This document shows, in pieces, positions 1 through 9,147 of a stretch of 64,000 nucleotides of DNA. The DNA is from CAZYTM01 sp964649725. GTDB taxonomy: Bacteria > Desulfobacterota > Desulfuromonadia > Geobacterales > Geobacteraceae. The notes under the pieces were generated by a model. The model searched no databases and was not told the DNA's origin. It saw only the letters and a program-made list of their open reading frames with translations. The first letter of the stretch is position 1, and every line of letters begins with the position of its first letter. The stretch is taken from positions 186,001 to 250,000 of the forward strand of contig CAZYTM010000005.1 of NCBI GenBank assembly GCA_964649725.1, read 5' to 3'. Position numbers and translations under genes: made by a program.

Positions 1-415
1 AGATGAAGTAGTCATAACTCTCAGTAGTCGCACCGAGGGTTTCGAGCGCCTCCTGATAGAGCTCCGCATGGACCTTCTCCACTGCATTGGCATAGGTGAA
101 GGAGCGCCGCGCCTGAGCGGCATCCTCCAGTTCTGCATCGGCTATCATCTGCGGATACATGTTCTTGAACTCGTGGGTCTCGCCGGCTATCGCCTCCAGC
201 AGGTTCTCCCGGGTGGCGTTGATCCCCCCCAGGGCACGCAGGTGGTTGTGGGCATGGATAGTCTCGGCTTCAGCAGCGGCGCGGAATAGTTTCGCCACCT
301 GGGGAAAACCATCCTTGTCTGCCTGTTTGGCAAAGGCGAGATACTTCCGGTTTGCCTGGGATTCCCCGGCAAATGCCTCTTTCAGGTCTTTCTCCGTCTT
401 CGGTCCGTTGGCCAT
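1..415 (-). CDS. Rubrerythrin (3' part lies beyond the window)
   Basis: Non-haem di-iron ferritin-like protein, by family knowledge a peroxidase in the oxidative-stress defence of anaerobes. 138 residues are visible with no stop before the window edge, so the C-terminal part (usually a rubredoxin-like domain) cannot be judged. The four-helix-bundle ligand motifs are seen in order: EAFAGESQANRKY near residue 13, AEAETIHAHNH near 50, EAIAGETHEF near 74 and ANAVEKVHAELY near 112. The ATG at 415 follows a strong AGGAGGAG ribosome site. It is a monocistronic-looking gene pointing away from the rest of the window. Family call is secure; the subtype is not. Confidence 0.93.
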   Translation of the reverse strand, partial: MANGPKTEKDLKEAFAGESQANRKYLAFAKQADKDGFPQVAKLFRAAAEAETIHAHNHLRALGGINATRENLLEAIAGETHEFKNMYPQMIADAELEDAAQARRSFTYANAVEKVHAELYQEALETLGATTESYDYFI

Positions 416-576
416 GGTCTCCTCCTAAATTATTGGAACTTTATGGGAATGAGATTTTTTCGCAAGATCAAGTCTGTCAAAAATATCCGCTGAGGCGCCC
501 CGAAGGGGCCGGTCGCAGACCGAGACACAAGTGACTCAGAAGACTTACGCAGATATTGCGGAAAAGACTCGTTCCT

Positions 577-1476
577 TTAGAGCCGGATAAGGTCTTCGTG
601 CTCCTCGTCAAGGGGGTTGATATGTATCATCACATCACCAACCTCAGGGAACTTATCAAATATAGCCTTTTTTACTGAAGTTGCAATATCATGGGAGCGT
701 TTTACCGTCATGTTAGGGTCCATATCGAGCTTCAGGTCGACTATTACATACTGACCGGAGCGGCGCCCCCGAATCTCGTGGACATCCTCGACCCCGTCGA
801 TAGTCTCTGCCAGGGCCGTAATGGCTCCGAGCAGCTCTTCCGGCGGTCGGCCATCCATAAGATCGTGTGCCGCCGAGCGGAAAGTCTCCCAGCCGATATG
901 GAAGATGAAGAGCGAGGTCAACCCGGCTGCCAGGGGGTCCATGATGCCGTAGCCGAAGAAAGCGAACCCGACCCCGGCCAGAGTGGCTACAGAGGTGACT
1001 GCATCTTTGCGGTGATCCTTGGCAATGGCTGTTACCGCCGGGCTCCCCAGATGACCGCCAACCCGCAGTGAGTAGCGGCAAAGGGTCTCCTTGATGACTA
1101 TGGTAGCGAGTGCCGCCAGCACGGCAATCAGTTCCGGTTCACCGTAGCTGCGATTGATTACGCTCTGTACCGCCTTGTATAATATACCGGCTCCGGTGGT
1201 AAAGATAACCAGCGACACCATTATCGCAGAAAGACTTTCCGCCCGGCCGTGACCGTAGGGGTGAGCGGCATCGAACGGTTTACGGCCGATCTTCAGGGCG
1301 ATCATGGTAGACAGGATCGCCACGAAATCGCAGGCGCTCTCCACCCCGTCGGCAAAGACCGCTTCGGAGCGGCCGTAATAACCTGCCGCCAGCTTCATCA
1401 CCATCAGTACTGCATTTATCCAGAAGCCGACCTGTATAACCCGGTCGGCCCTGCCAAACCTTTCATCACGCAGCAT
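577..1476 (-). CDS. Cation diffusion facilitator (CDF) metal efflux transporter
   Basis: About 299 residues, the usual CDF size: six hydrophobic segments followed by a cytoplasmic C-terminal domain ending in the typical DVMIHINP strand. CDF proteins export divalent metals against protons. The first metal motif reads ESACD where zinc CDFs have HxxxD, and the second reads DHRKD where they have HxxxD, so the predicted site is acidic; this hints at Mn or Fe rather than Zn (inference). I chose the ATG at 1476 because GGAGGT lies seven bases upstream; this start overlaps the end of recJ by 11 bp, implying coupled translation. A longer frame exists upstream but lies inside recJ. Confidence 0.88.
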   Translation of the reverse strand: MLRDERFGRADRVIQVGFWINAVLMVMKLAAGYYGRSEAVFADGVESACDFVAILSTMIALKIGRKPFDAAHPYGHGRAESLSAIMVSLVIFTTGAGILYKAVQSVINRSYGEPELIAVLAALATIVIKETLCRYSLRVGGHLGSPAVTAIAKDHRKDAVTSVATLAGVGFAFFGYGIMDPLAAGLTSLFIFHIGWETFRSAAHDLMDGRPPEELLGAITALAETIDGVEDVHEIRGRRSGQYVIVDLKLDMDPNMTVKRSHDIATSVKKAIFDKFPEVGDVMIHINPLDEEHEDLIRL

Positions 1477-3199
1477 TCTCAACCTCCGCAGAGCGCAGGT
1501 CCCTGATGCGCATTTGCGCACTGCTCCTGCCATTCCACTCATTTATCCCGAGAGTACATAACATATCAATCCTGCCGTCAGGCAGATCATGGTCAGTCAT
1601 ATTGAAGCCGATCGCCTCCAGCAGAGTATCACCGTGCCGCACTCTGAGCCGCAGATGCTTTCCCTTCAGAACCCGTTGCTCGACCACAGCAAGGTCCCGC
1701 AGCAGGAAGACCGGCTCCGGGTTGGCCATGCCGAACGGGGCGAGTGAAGCTAAATCTCTGGCAAGTTCTACAGTCACTTCGGCAGGCTCAAGCTGTGCAT
1801 CGACCGCCAGCTCAGGAAGCAGGTCCTCGACAGTGAGGGTGCCGGCAGCCACCTCTTCGAAAGCGTCGACAAATGCTGCCAGGGTCGCCTCGTCAATGGC
1901 CAGTCCGGCGGCATACTTATGTCCGCCGAACTTGAGGAGATGCTCGCTGCAGGCCCTGAGTGCATCATGCAGATGAAAGTTCGGGATGCTCCGACCCGAT
2001 CCCCTGCCAGAACCCTCTTGCAATGCTATCAATACGGTCGGTCGGTGATAGAGGTCAACCATGCGCGACGCGACTATACCGACAACCCCTGGATGCCACT
2101 CTGGCGAGGCAAGCACAATGCTCTTGCGGCCACGGAAAGCCGGAGCTCCCCTGACCATGGCAAGAGCCTGACGGAGGATATCCTGCTCGACCCCCTGCCG
2201 CTCAGCATTGTTCCGGTCAAGTTCGGCGGCCAACTGGCTCGCCTGCTCGAAATCTTCAGCGAGCAACAGCTCTACACCGCTGGTGGCATCCTCCAGCCGG
2301 CCGACGGCATTGATCCTCGGGGCGAGCCGGAAACCTACCGCCCCGCAGCTCACCTCGCCGCTCACCCCGGCTACGACTTTCAGCGCCTTTATCCCGGGGC
2401 GCTCCGAAACGGTCAATTGGCGCAGACCATGTCTGACAAAGACCCGGTTCTCATCCAGTAGCGGTACCAGATCGGCAATTGTGCCGAGAGCCACGAGATC
2501 GAGGTAGCTACGCAGATTAGGCTCAGCGCCGGCGGTAAACATCCCCATTTCCCGCAACCTGCTGCGCAGCGCTACCACCAGATTGAAGGCGACCCCTACT
2601 CCGGCCAGACCCTTGAAAGGGAAGCTGCTTTCCGGCAGGAGCGGGTTAATCACTGCCAAGGCCTCCGGGATGAGTTCCCCTGGCATATGGTGGTCGGTGA
2701 TTATCAGGTCGATGCCTTGCTCCCGGCAGAGCCTGGCCTCTGCAAGAGCTGTGATGCCGCAATCGACGGTAACAATCAGCCGCGCGCCGCTAGATACGGC
2801 AGCTGCCACCCCCTCGGCGGAGATGCCGTAGCCATCATCCAGCCGGTTCGGTATATGATAACAGCAGGAGATGCCGACGGCGCCGAAAAAATCGACCAGC
2901 AGCGCCACTGAGGTAATGCCGTCGACATCGTAATCGCCGTAGACGCAGACTTTTTCCCCCTGCTGCTGCGCCTGCACCAGCCGAACTACAGCCTGTTCCA
3001 TACCATTTAGAAGGAAAGGGTCGTAAAGATCGGCCAGAGATGCAGTCAGATATCGCTCTGCCGCAACTGCATCGGTAATCCCGCGATTGACCAGGAGTCG
3101 CGCCTTAAGTGGCGACAAGCCCGCTCTCTCCTTAAGCGCTTCGATCAGCGCAGAATCTGCCTCCCGCATCCGCCAGCGTCTATTTGTGACCTGTTCCAT
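1466..3199 (-). CDS. recJ: Single-stranded-DNA-specific exonuclease RecJ
   Basis: 5'-3' single-strand exonuclease of recombination and mismatch repair, 577 residues, normal length. The DHH-family motifs are present: DYDVDG in the N-terminal domain, TDHH in motif III, and the NAVGRL stretch of the DHHA1 half; a C-terminal OB-like region follows. The ATG at 3199 is preferred over upstream in-frame starts because GGAGAAG sits just before it and the upstream residues are low-complexity sequence overlapping the terminator of the preceding gene. It overlaps the CDF transporter gene by 11 bp. The terminator at 3228-3252 separates it from the sec operon, so it probably has its own promoter or depends on read-through. 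Confidence 0.96.
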   Translation of the reverse strand: MEQVTNRRWRMREADSALIEALKERAGLSPLKARLLVNRGITDAVAAERYLTASLADLYDPFLLNGMEQAVVRLVQAQQQGEKVCVYGDYDVDGITSVALLVDFFGAVGISCCYHIPNRLDDGYGISAEGVAAAVSSGARLIVTVDCGITALAEARLCREQGIDLIITDHHMPGELIPEALAVINPLLPESSFPFKGLAGVGVAFNLVVALRSRLREMGMFTAGAEPNLRSYLDLVALGTIADLVPLLDENRVFVRHGLRQLTVSERPGIKALKVVAGVSGEVSCGAVGFRLAPRINAVGRLEDATSGVELLLAEDFEQASQLAAELDRNNAERQGVEQDILRQALAMVRGAPAFRGRKSIVLASPEWHPGVVGIVASRMVDLYHRPTVLIALQEGSGRGSGRSIPNFHLHDALRACSEHLLKFGGHKYAAGLAIDEATLAAFVDAFEEVAAGTLTVEDLLPELAVDAQLEPAEVTVELARDLASLAPFGMANPEPVFLLRDLAVVEQRVLKGKHLRLRVRHGDTLLEAIGFNMTDHDLPDGRIDMLCTLGINEWNGRSSAQMRIRDLRSAEVENAA

Positions 3200-3227
3200 C
3201 TCTTCTCCAGCAGCAAATCTACACCCG

Positions 3228-3252
3228 AAAAAAAACCCCGCCGAAGCGGGGG
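3228..3252 (-). terminator. Intrinsic terminator after the sec/TPR operon
   Basis: CCCCGC - CGAA - GCGGGG stem-loop with a run of eight A on the plus strand, which is a U8 tract when read on the minus strand. It starts a few bases after the stop of the TPR gene and ends just before the recJ ribosome site. Confidence 0.9.
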
Positions 3253-3257
3253 TCTCT

Positions 3258-3830
3258 TTATTTCCCACCCTGCGGGGCGGATTTGAGCTGTTCTATCATC
3301 AACTTCACCTGCTGCGCCTGCGGGCTGGTCGGATCAATCTGCAGATAGCGCTCCCATGCCTTGATGGCATTCTGCGGCTGCTTCAGATCCTCCTTGTAGA
3401 CCACGCCAATATTGAACAGGCTCTGAACATGCTTGGGCTCGATCTTCTGGGCCTTCTCGAAATTGGCTATGGCCCGGTCAAAAAAGCCGACCTTGCGGAA
3501 CATGATGCCCTGGTCGGTAAGGATATTCGGGTTGTCAGGGTTGAGTTCCAACGCCTTGCCATATGCAGTAATAGCCTTCTGCGGCTGGTCGGTATCGAAA
3601 TAATCGTTCCCCAGCTGGGTCCAGGCCTGCAGGTTTTTCGGGTCCTTGGCCACAATCTTTTCCGCCTCGACGATCCGCTGTTGATAATCAGCCGGCGAAC
3701 CTGACCCGGCCGGCACTCCGGCGGCAAAATTGGTCGGTTCTTTCTTGGACGACATGCTGAAAATCAGAAAACCTCCGAGCAGACCAACGATCAGCGCTAC
3801 AGCAGCAAACAGGATATTTTCCTTGGTCAC
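3258..3830 (-). CDS. Membrane-anchored TPR protein
   Basis: 190 residues. One N-terminal membrane segment (about residues 5-26) is followed by a short linker and three or four tetratricopeptide repeats, for example NLQAWTQLGNDYFDTDQPQKA and the A-F-NIGVVYKE repeat. Such proteins act as protein-interaction scaffolds; the exact role is unknown. It starts at GTG 3830 behind AAGGAGG and lies 12 bp after secF, so it belongs to the yajC-secD-secF transcript and may assist export or envelope assembly (inference from position only). The intrinsic terminator directly after it marks the operon end. Confidence 0.85.
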   Translation of the reverse strand: MTKENILFAAVALIVGLLGGFLIFSMSSKKEPTNFAAGVPAGSGSPADYQQRIVEAEKIVAKDPKNLQAWTQLGNDYFDTDQPQKAITAYGKALELNPDNPNILTDQGIMFRKVGFFDRAIANFEKAQKIEPKHVQSLFNIGVVYKEDLKQPQNAIKAWERYLQIDPTSPQAQQVKLMIEQLKSAPQGGK

Positions 3831-3842
3831 AGGTGTTCCTCC

Positions 3843-4751
3843 TTACGTCTTTGGCTTGCCGGCCCGGCTTTCCAATAATAGCACAAGCGGGCTGGCAACG
3901 AAGATTGATGAATAGGTACCTACCACCACCCCCACCACCAGGGCAAAGGCAAAGTCATGGATCACTTCACCGCCGAACAGAAAGAGCGACATGGCGGCGA
4001 GAAAAACGGTGAGCGAAGTGACGATAGTGCGGGATAGTACCTCGTTGATACTGGCATTAAAGACCTTGTTCAGGGTCTCCTTGAGGTTTTTGTGCATGTT
4101 CTCGCGGATCCGGTCGAAGACCACCACGGTATCGGTGAGGGAGTAACCGGCGATGGTAAGTGCCGCAGTGATGAAGAGGAGGTTGATCTCCTTCCCCATG
4201 AGGAGGAAGACGGCAAACATCGCCAGAACATCATGAAGCGTGGCAACGGTGGCACCTATGCCGAACTTGAAATCGAACCGCCAGGCGATATAGATGATGA
4301 TGCCGAGCATGGAGATGATTACGGCGATGAGGGTATCCTTTTTCAGCTTGTCGCCTATGGAGGGTCCTATCTCGGTGGAACTCTCGACCACGAATTTATC
4401 CCCCGGTAGCTCCTTCTGAAAGACATCGACGATGGTGTCAGCGACCTTGCCGACCGCCAGCGTCGTCTTGCCGACCTTGATGAGGAGTTTGTTCCCCTCG
4501 GTTATCTCCTGCAGGTTCGCCTCTTTCAGATTATGCTTGGCCAGAGCCTGTCGTGCCTTGTCGATGCTGATCGGCTGGTCGAATTTGAGCTGCACCGAGG
4601 TACCACCGGAAAAATCTATCCCCATGTTGGCAGCGCTCCGCCCCACCTGGATGATGGCGAATATGCCGACGATGGAGATGATGGCCGATATTATAAAGGA
4701 GATGTTGCGCATGCCGATGAAATCTATGTTCGTCTTCTTGATCAGTTCCAT
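3843..4751 (-). CDS. secF: Protein translocase subunit SecF
   Basis: 302 residues, standard length. SecF and SecD form the proton-driven membrane complex that helps SecYEG complete export. Features seen: first membrane segment near residues 15-35, a periplasmic loop with the conserved GIDFSGG motif, then five further hydrophobic segments including the block ending SLTDTVVVFDRIREN. ATG 4751 has a GGGGAG ribosome site. It follows secD by 13 bp, the normal order in bacteria with separate secD and secF genes. Confidence 0.97.
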   Translation of the reverse strand: MELIKKTNIDFIGMRNISFIISAIISIVGIFAIIQVGRSAANMGIDFSGGTSVQLKFDQPISIDKARQALAKHNLKEANLQEITEGNKLLIKVGKTTLAVGKVADTIVDVFQKELPGDKFVVESSTEIGPSIGDKLKKDTLIAVIISMLGIIIYIAWRFDFKFGIGATVATLHDVLAMFAVFLLMGKEINLLFITAALTIAGYSLTDTVVVFDRIRENMHKNLKETLNKVFNASINEVLSRTIVTSLTVFLAAMSLFLFGGEVIHDFAFALVVGVVVGTYSSIFVASPLVLLLESRAGKPKT

Positions 4752-4764
4752 TATTTCGCTCCCC

Positions 4765-6366
4765 CTATATGCTCAGACGCTTCACATGCAGACGGTCCAG
4801 GGCGATATCGAATACCACCTTGGTGGCCAGCAGAGAAGTGAACAGGTTAATGATGATACCGAGACTTAAGGAGACCGCAAATCCCTTCACCGGACCGGTG
4901 CCGAACTGGAAGAGTACCGCTGCCGTGATCAGGGTGGTGACATGAGAGTCCATGATGGTCAGGAACGCCTTGTCATAGCCGGCGTCCAGACCAGCCCTGG
5001 GGGTCTTGCCGAGGCGGACCTCCTCCCTTATCCGCTCAAAGATAAGGACGTTGGAGTCGACCGACATACCGATCAGCAGAACGATAGCGGCAATACCGGG
5101 GAGAGTCAGTGTTGCCCCGAGCGCTGACAGGGCGCCCATCAGGTAGACGATGTTGAGTACCATGCCGAAATTGGCCACCAGTCCTGCCACCTTGTAGTAG
5201 ACTATCATGAACAGAGCAACCACGGCGACACCGACCAGACCGGCAAAAAGCCCTTTTCTGATGGAATCGGCACCAAGGGAGGGACCGACGGTGACATTCT
5301 GGATTATCTTCACCGGTGCCGGCAGAGAACCGGCACGCAGCACGATGGAGAGGTCACCCGCCTCCTTCTCGGTAAAAGAGCCTGATATCTGTGCACTGCC
5401 ACCGGATATCCTTTCGCGGATAACCGGGGCGGAATATATGTTGCTATCAAGGACGATGGCAAACCGCTTGCCGACATTGGCGGCAGTCACCTGATCGAAG
5501 AGCCTGGCGCCGGTGGAGTTGAACTCGATAGCCACGTAAGGCTGGTTGAACTGCGAGTCGATTCGCACCTGGGCATCAGTAAGGAGATCGCCGGTGATCA
5601 TCGACTTCTTCTTCACCACCAACGGTATCTCGCTCACCGCACCGGTGGTAGGATCGACCTTTTTCTCCAGCAGGATTTCGTCGTCCTCGGGGATGGTCCC
5701 CGGAGTCGCCGTGGCAGCGGAAACATTTTCATCCACCAGCTTGAACTCCAGGCGGGCAGTCCGGCCGATAAGTTCAATGGCACGCTTCGGGTCCTTGATG
5801 CCAGGGAGCTGCACCACGATATGATTAATACCCTCACGCTGGATGATCGGCTCGGAGACACCGAACTGGTCAATCCTGTTGCGGATCGTTTCGAGCGCCT
5901 GGGCGACCGACTTGTCCTTCCGGTCCTGGGCGGTCTTTTCATTCATCTTGAGCTGCATATTGACGAACCCACCCTCTTCGGTCTGCGGGAGGAGTTCCAG
6001 CTCCGGATATTTCTTTTTCACCAGTTTCTGGGCATTCTCGGCTGTCCCCTTGTCATAGAGGGTCAGTTGCACCCGGTCGGCACCTAGTTTACCGATCCTC
6101 TTGAAGCGCAGGTTCTGGGCGGCCAGATAATCCTCCAGGTCGGTGGCGATCAGGTCGAGAGCCCCCTCTACCGCCTTATCTGTCTCCACCTCCATCACCA
6201 GATGTGTCCCCCCCTGCAGGTCAAGACCCAGGTGGATCTTGTCCTTGGGGAGGAACCCTTTCCACCAGCCAGGCAGCTGGGGGACAACAGTCGGGGTCAG
6301 GTAGAGGAACGACAGCCCGAGAAACAGCACGATCAGTATTACACGCCAGGATAGTCCCTTGGACAT
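4765..6366 (-). CDS. secD: Protein translocase subunit SecD
   Basis: 533 residues. Partner of SecF in the late stage of Sec-dependent export. The N-terminal membrane anchor is followed by GLDLQGGTHLVMEV (the conserved D1 motif) near residue 45, a large periplasmic region with the NRIDQFGVSEP block, and a C-terminal RND-type membrane domain with the SVDSNVLIFERIREE motif. ATG 6366 lies behind AAGGAGC. A 160-bp gap separates it from yajC; I see no terminator in it. Confidence 0.97.
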   Translation of the reverse strand: MSKGLSWRVILIVLFLGLSFLYLTPTVVPQLPGWWKGFLPKDKIHLGLDLQGGTHLVMEVETDKAVEGALDLIATDLEDYLAAQNLRFKRIGKLGADRVQLTLYDKGTAENAQKLVKKKYPELELLPQTEEGGFVNMQLKMNEKTAQDRKDKSVAQALETIRNRIDQFGVSEPIIQREGINHIVVQLPGIKDPKRAIELIGRTARLEFKLVDENVSAATATPGTIPEDDEILLEKKVDPTTGAVSEIPLVVKKKSMITGDLLTDAQVRIDSQFNQPYVAIEFNSTGARLFDQVTAANVGKRFAIVLDSNIYSAPVIRERISGGSAQISGSFTEKEAGDLSIVLRAGSLPAPVKIIQNVTVGPSLGADSIRKGLFAGLVGVAVVALFMIVYYKVAGLVANFGMVLNIVYLMGALSALGATLTLPGIAAIVLLIGMSVDSNVLIFERIREEVRLGKTPRAGLDAGYDKAFLTIMDSHVTTLITAAVLFQFGTGPVKGFAVSLSLGIIINLFTSLLATKVVFDIALDRLHVKRLSI

Positions 6367-6528
6367 GGATAAATGCTCCTTTCACAAATCTATCATCAAC
6401 AGCATCTTTAGATATTCAGACTATTGACAAGGGGGCTCGGCAGCTCAGTACCATATTTACGCTGTCGTGGCCTTCCCAAGTCAGGGTACAGCTTTCTGAG
6501 CTGTTACTTCATTATTACCAGAGAGCTG

Positions 6529-6852
6529 TCAATCTTTTTTCGACAGGCTGGCGATATACCCTTTGTTGATTTTGATGTTGACTCCAGTGGCGATCTCCAG
6601 GGTTATCACCTGGTCGTCAATGGCAGTCACCTTGCCATGGATGCCGGCGGCAGTAATAACCATATCACCCTTTTTCAACGATTCGAGGAGCGCCTTGTGC
6701 TCCTTGGCCTTCTTCTGTTGCGGTCTGATGAGCAGAAAATAGAAAATCGCAAACATGAAGATGAGCGGGACCAGATTCATAAACGCTGCCTGCCCGCCCC
6801 CCGCCGCCGCGCCGCCGGCAGGAGTACCCATTGCAAATGCCAAACCCAACAT
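6529..6852 (-). CDS. yajC: Preprotein translocase subunit YajC
   Basis: 107 residues, usual size. One membrane segment (about residues 26-43) carries the diagnostic FYFLLIRPQQKK stretch, followed by the small cytoplasmic domain with GDMVITAAGIHGKV. YajC associates with SecDF. The N-terminus has an unusual Gly/Ala-rich run before the membrane segment. ATG 6852 is preceded by GGAGG. It sits between tgt and secD, the order widely found in bacteria. Confidence 0.96.
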   Translation of the reverse strand: MLGLAFAMGTPAGGAAAGGGQAAFMNLVPLIFMFAIFYFLLIRPQQKKAKEHKALLESLKKGDMVITAAGIHGKVTAIDDQVITLEIATGVNIKINKGYIASLSKKD

Positions 6853-6898
6853 AGTAAAACCTCCGTTATTTTTTATAATAGCTCAAATTCCGAAGCTT

Positions 6899-6960
6899 AA
6901 AAGTTGAAAGCTCGAAGCTCAAGGTTCAATTGCTCACCGTTTATTTCTACTTTCAACTTT
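6899..6960. repeat. Intergenic inverted repeat between tgt and yajC
   Basis: AAAGTTGAAAG at 6900-6910 is answered by CTTTCAACTTT at 6950-6960, an exact 11-bp inversion, and short variants (GAAAGCT, TTCAGCTTTC) recur from 6904 to 6977. No T-run follows. This looks like a simple-sequence intergenic repeat; it could form a stem in the tgt-yajC transcript. Confidence 0.6.
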
Positions 6961-6973
6961 CAGCATTCAGCTT

Positions 6974-8095
6974 TCAAATTACATCCTTCTGCTGCCTGGC
7001 ATAAAACTCTTTTCTGAACTCCCCGAACCGTGCTCCCCTGATCGCCTCCCTGGCCCCGGCCATCAGCTTCAGGTAGTAATGCAGATTGTGCCAGGTATTA
7101 AGTCGCGCCGCCAATATCTCCCCGGACCGATAGAGATGGCGGAGATAAGCCCTGCTGTAATTTCTGCAGACATAACAGTCGCAGCAGGGATCGACCGGGG
7201 CGCGGTCCTCGGCATAGGCAGCTCCCTTGATATTGATCCTGCCACTGGAGGTAAAGAGCATCCCGTTCCTGGCATTCCGGGTCGGCATGACGCAATCGAA
7301 CATGTCGAAACCGGCTGCAACTCCTTCGATCAGATCCTCCGGCGCGCCGATCCCCATGACATAACGGGGCTGATCGCTCGGCAGGAACGGTGCGGTGCCG
7401 TTCATCATATCGTACATGAGCGGCTTCTCTTCACCAACCGAGAGTCCTCCCAGAGCGTAGCCGGCAAAACCTATCTCCTGCAATTCCAGTGCACTTCTCT
7501 GCCGCAGGTCGAGATGCATCCCCCCCTGGACAATGCCGAAGAGCGCCTGGTCGGTGCGTTGCTGCGCATCCTTGCAGCGTCTAGCCCAGCGACCGGTCAG
7601 CGCGGTAGCCTGCTCTACATAAGCGTAATCGGCCGGATAGGGTGGGCACTCATCAAAGCACATGATGATATCCGCCCCAAGCGCCTCCTGAATGGCAACA
7701 GCTCTCTCCGGGGTGAGCAGATGGGCCGAACCGTCGAGGTGGGAACGGAATCTTACCCCTTCCTCGCTTATCTTGCGCAGTTCACCGAGGCTGAAGACCT
7801 GGAACCCGCCACTGTCGGTCAGAATAGGTCCGGACCAGTGCATGAAATCATGCAGCCCGCCAAGCCTGCCGATCAGTTCATCCCCAGGACGAAGATAGAG
7901 ATGATAGGTGTTGGCCAGAATGATCTGCGCCCCTACCTGGCATAACTCTTCCGGAGTCATCGCCTTGACTGTTGCCTGGGTACCGACCGGCATGAAGATC
8001 GGGGTGTCCACCCTGCCGTGGGGAGTTGTCAAAGAGCCGAGCCGGGCTGCCGTCCCTTTATCCTGCTGGATTAGCTGAAAATCGATGGCCGCCAA
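6974..8095 (-). CDS. tgt: Queuine/preQ1 tRNA-ribosyltransferase Tgt
   Basis: 373 residues. Exchanges guanine 34 for preQ1 in GUN-anticodon tRNAs, the first tRNA-level step of queuosine synthesis. Seen: substrate-pocket motif DSGGFQVFSL, the MCFDECPP segment with an active-site Asp, GGLSVGE, and the zinc site CxCxxC...H in the C-terminal part (CDCYVCRNYSRAYLRHL then NTWHNLHY). The start is TTG at 8095 with only a weak ribosome site; the 18-bp spacing to queA suggests translational coupling. Gene order queA-tgt-yajC-secDF is common and supports the call. Confidence 0.97.
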   Translation of the reverse strand: MAAIDFQLIQQDKGTAARLGSLTTPHGRVDTPIFMPVGTQATVKAMTPEELCQVGAQIILANTYHLYLRPGDELIGRLGGLHDFMHWSGPILTDSGGFQVFSLGELRKISEEGVRFRSHLDGSAHLLTPERAVAIQEALGADIIMCFDECPPYPADYAYVEQATALTGRWARRCKDAQQRTDQALFGIVQGGMHLDLRQRSALELQEIGFAGYALGGLSVGEEKPLMYDMMNGTAPFLPSDQPRYVMGIGAPEDLIEGVAAGFDMFDCVMPTRNARNGMLFTSSGRINIKGAAYAEDRAPVDPCCDCYVCRNYSRAYLRHLYRSGEILAARLNTWHNLHYYLKLMAGAREAIRGARFGEFRKEFYARQQKDVI

Positions 8096-8113
8096 AAATA
8101 AGGTCTTTCTTTA

Positions 8114-9145
8114 TCAATAGATGAACATGGCATCGCCATAGCTGTAAAACCTGTACCTCTTTGCTACTGCTTCGGCATAGGCCTTGAGCAGCAGCTCCCG
8201 TCCGGCAAAAGCCGATACCAGCATGAGCAGAGTCGACTGCGGAAGGTGGAAATTGGTTATCATGGCATCGACTACCTTGAAGTGATAGCCAGGTGCAATG
8301 AAGATATCCGCCTCCCCCTCCCCGGCTGCCACCCTGCCGTTATCTCCGGCGGCCTGTTCCAGTGCGCGGCAAGTAGTCGTGCCAAGCGCCACCACCCGGC
8401 CACCGGCGGCCCTGCATGCGGCGATTGCTGCTGCAGTAGCTTCCGGGATATGGTACCATTCCCGATGCATCCGGTGTTGCCGAAGATCTTCAACCCTGAC
8501 CGGCAGGAATGTACCGAGTCCGACGTGAAGAGTTAGGGGTGCTATCTGCACACCGCTGTCACGCAACTGTTGCAAAAGCACTTCAGTAAAGTGCAGCCCT
8601 GCAGTAGGGGCCGCTACAGCTCCCTTGGCCCGGGCAAATACCGTCTGATAGCGCTCCCGGTCATTGCTGTCAGCGCCCCTCTTTATATATGGGGGGAGCG
8701 GCATCTCTCCTGCCTGTTCAAGCCAATCGCCAAAGTGTGCCGCAGGGCTGAATGAGACCGCCCAGCAAGCATCGTCAAGCTTTTCCACGACCTGCGCCGT
8801 CATCCCCTGCGGCAGCAGGATAGCTGTGCCAGGCCGACATTGCTTGGAAGAGCGGAGCAGACAGCGCCAGAGTTCGCCAGCGCCAGCCATTCTGTTCACC
8901 AGAAAGACCTCGATCTTGCCGCCGCTGCTCTTGCTCCCATGCAGACGGGCCGGGATGACCCGGGTATCATTTAGCACCAGCAGATCGCCAGCCGCAAAGA
9001 AACTGACGATATCGCTGAAACGCTTTTCATCGATAATACCGCTCGACCGCTCCAGAGTCATCAGCCGCGATGCGTCACGTCGCTGCGCCGGCTCCTGGGC
9101 TATAAGCTCCGGCGGCAGCAAGTAATCAAAATCAGCCAGCCGCAC
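8114..9145 (-). CDS. queA: tRNA preQ1(34) S-adenosylmethionine ribosyltransferase-isomerase QueA
   Basis: 343 residues. Uses the ribosyl part of SAM to convert preQ1 in tRNA to epoxyqueuosine. Family motifs seen: N-terminal FDYLLPPELIAQEPAQRRD, the LNDTRVIPARL strand, AAPTAGLHFT, the HVGLGTF block and the FHLPQSTLLML block. It begins at GTG 9145, two bases after the stop of the SpoIID-like gene, with no independent strong ribosome site, so it is probably translationally coupled to it. Queuosine steps 2 (queA) and 1 (tgt) are adjacent, as expected for one pathway. Confidence 0.97.
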   Translation of the reverse strand: MRLADFDYLLPPELIAQEPAQRRDASRLMTLERSSGIIDEKRFSDIVSFFAAGDLLVLNDTRVIPARLHGSKSSGGKIEVFLVNRMAGAGELWRCLLRSSKQCRPGTAILLPQGMTAQVVEKLDDACWAVSFSPAAHFGDWLEQAGEMPLPPYIKRGADSNDRERYQTVFARAKGAVAAPTAGLHFTEVLLQQLRDSGVQIAPLTLHVGLGTFLPVRVEDLRQHRMHREWYHIPEATAAAIAACRAAGGRVVALGTTTCRALEQAAGDNGRVAAGEGEADIFIAPGYHFKVVDAMITNFHLPQSTLLMLVSAFAGRELLLKAYAEAVAKRYRFYSYGDAMFIY

Positions 9146-9147
9146 GA

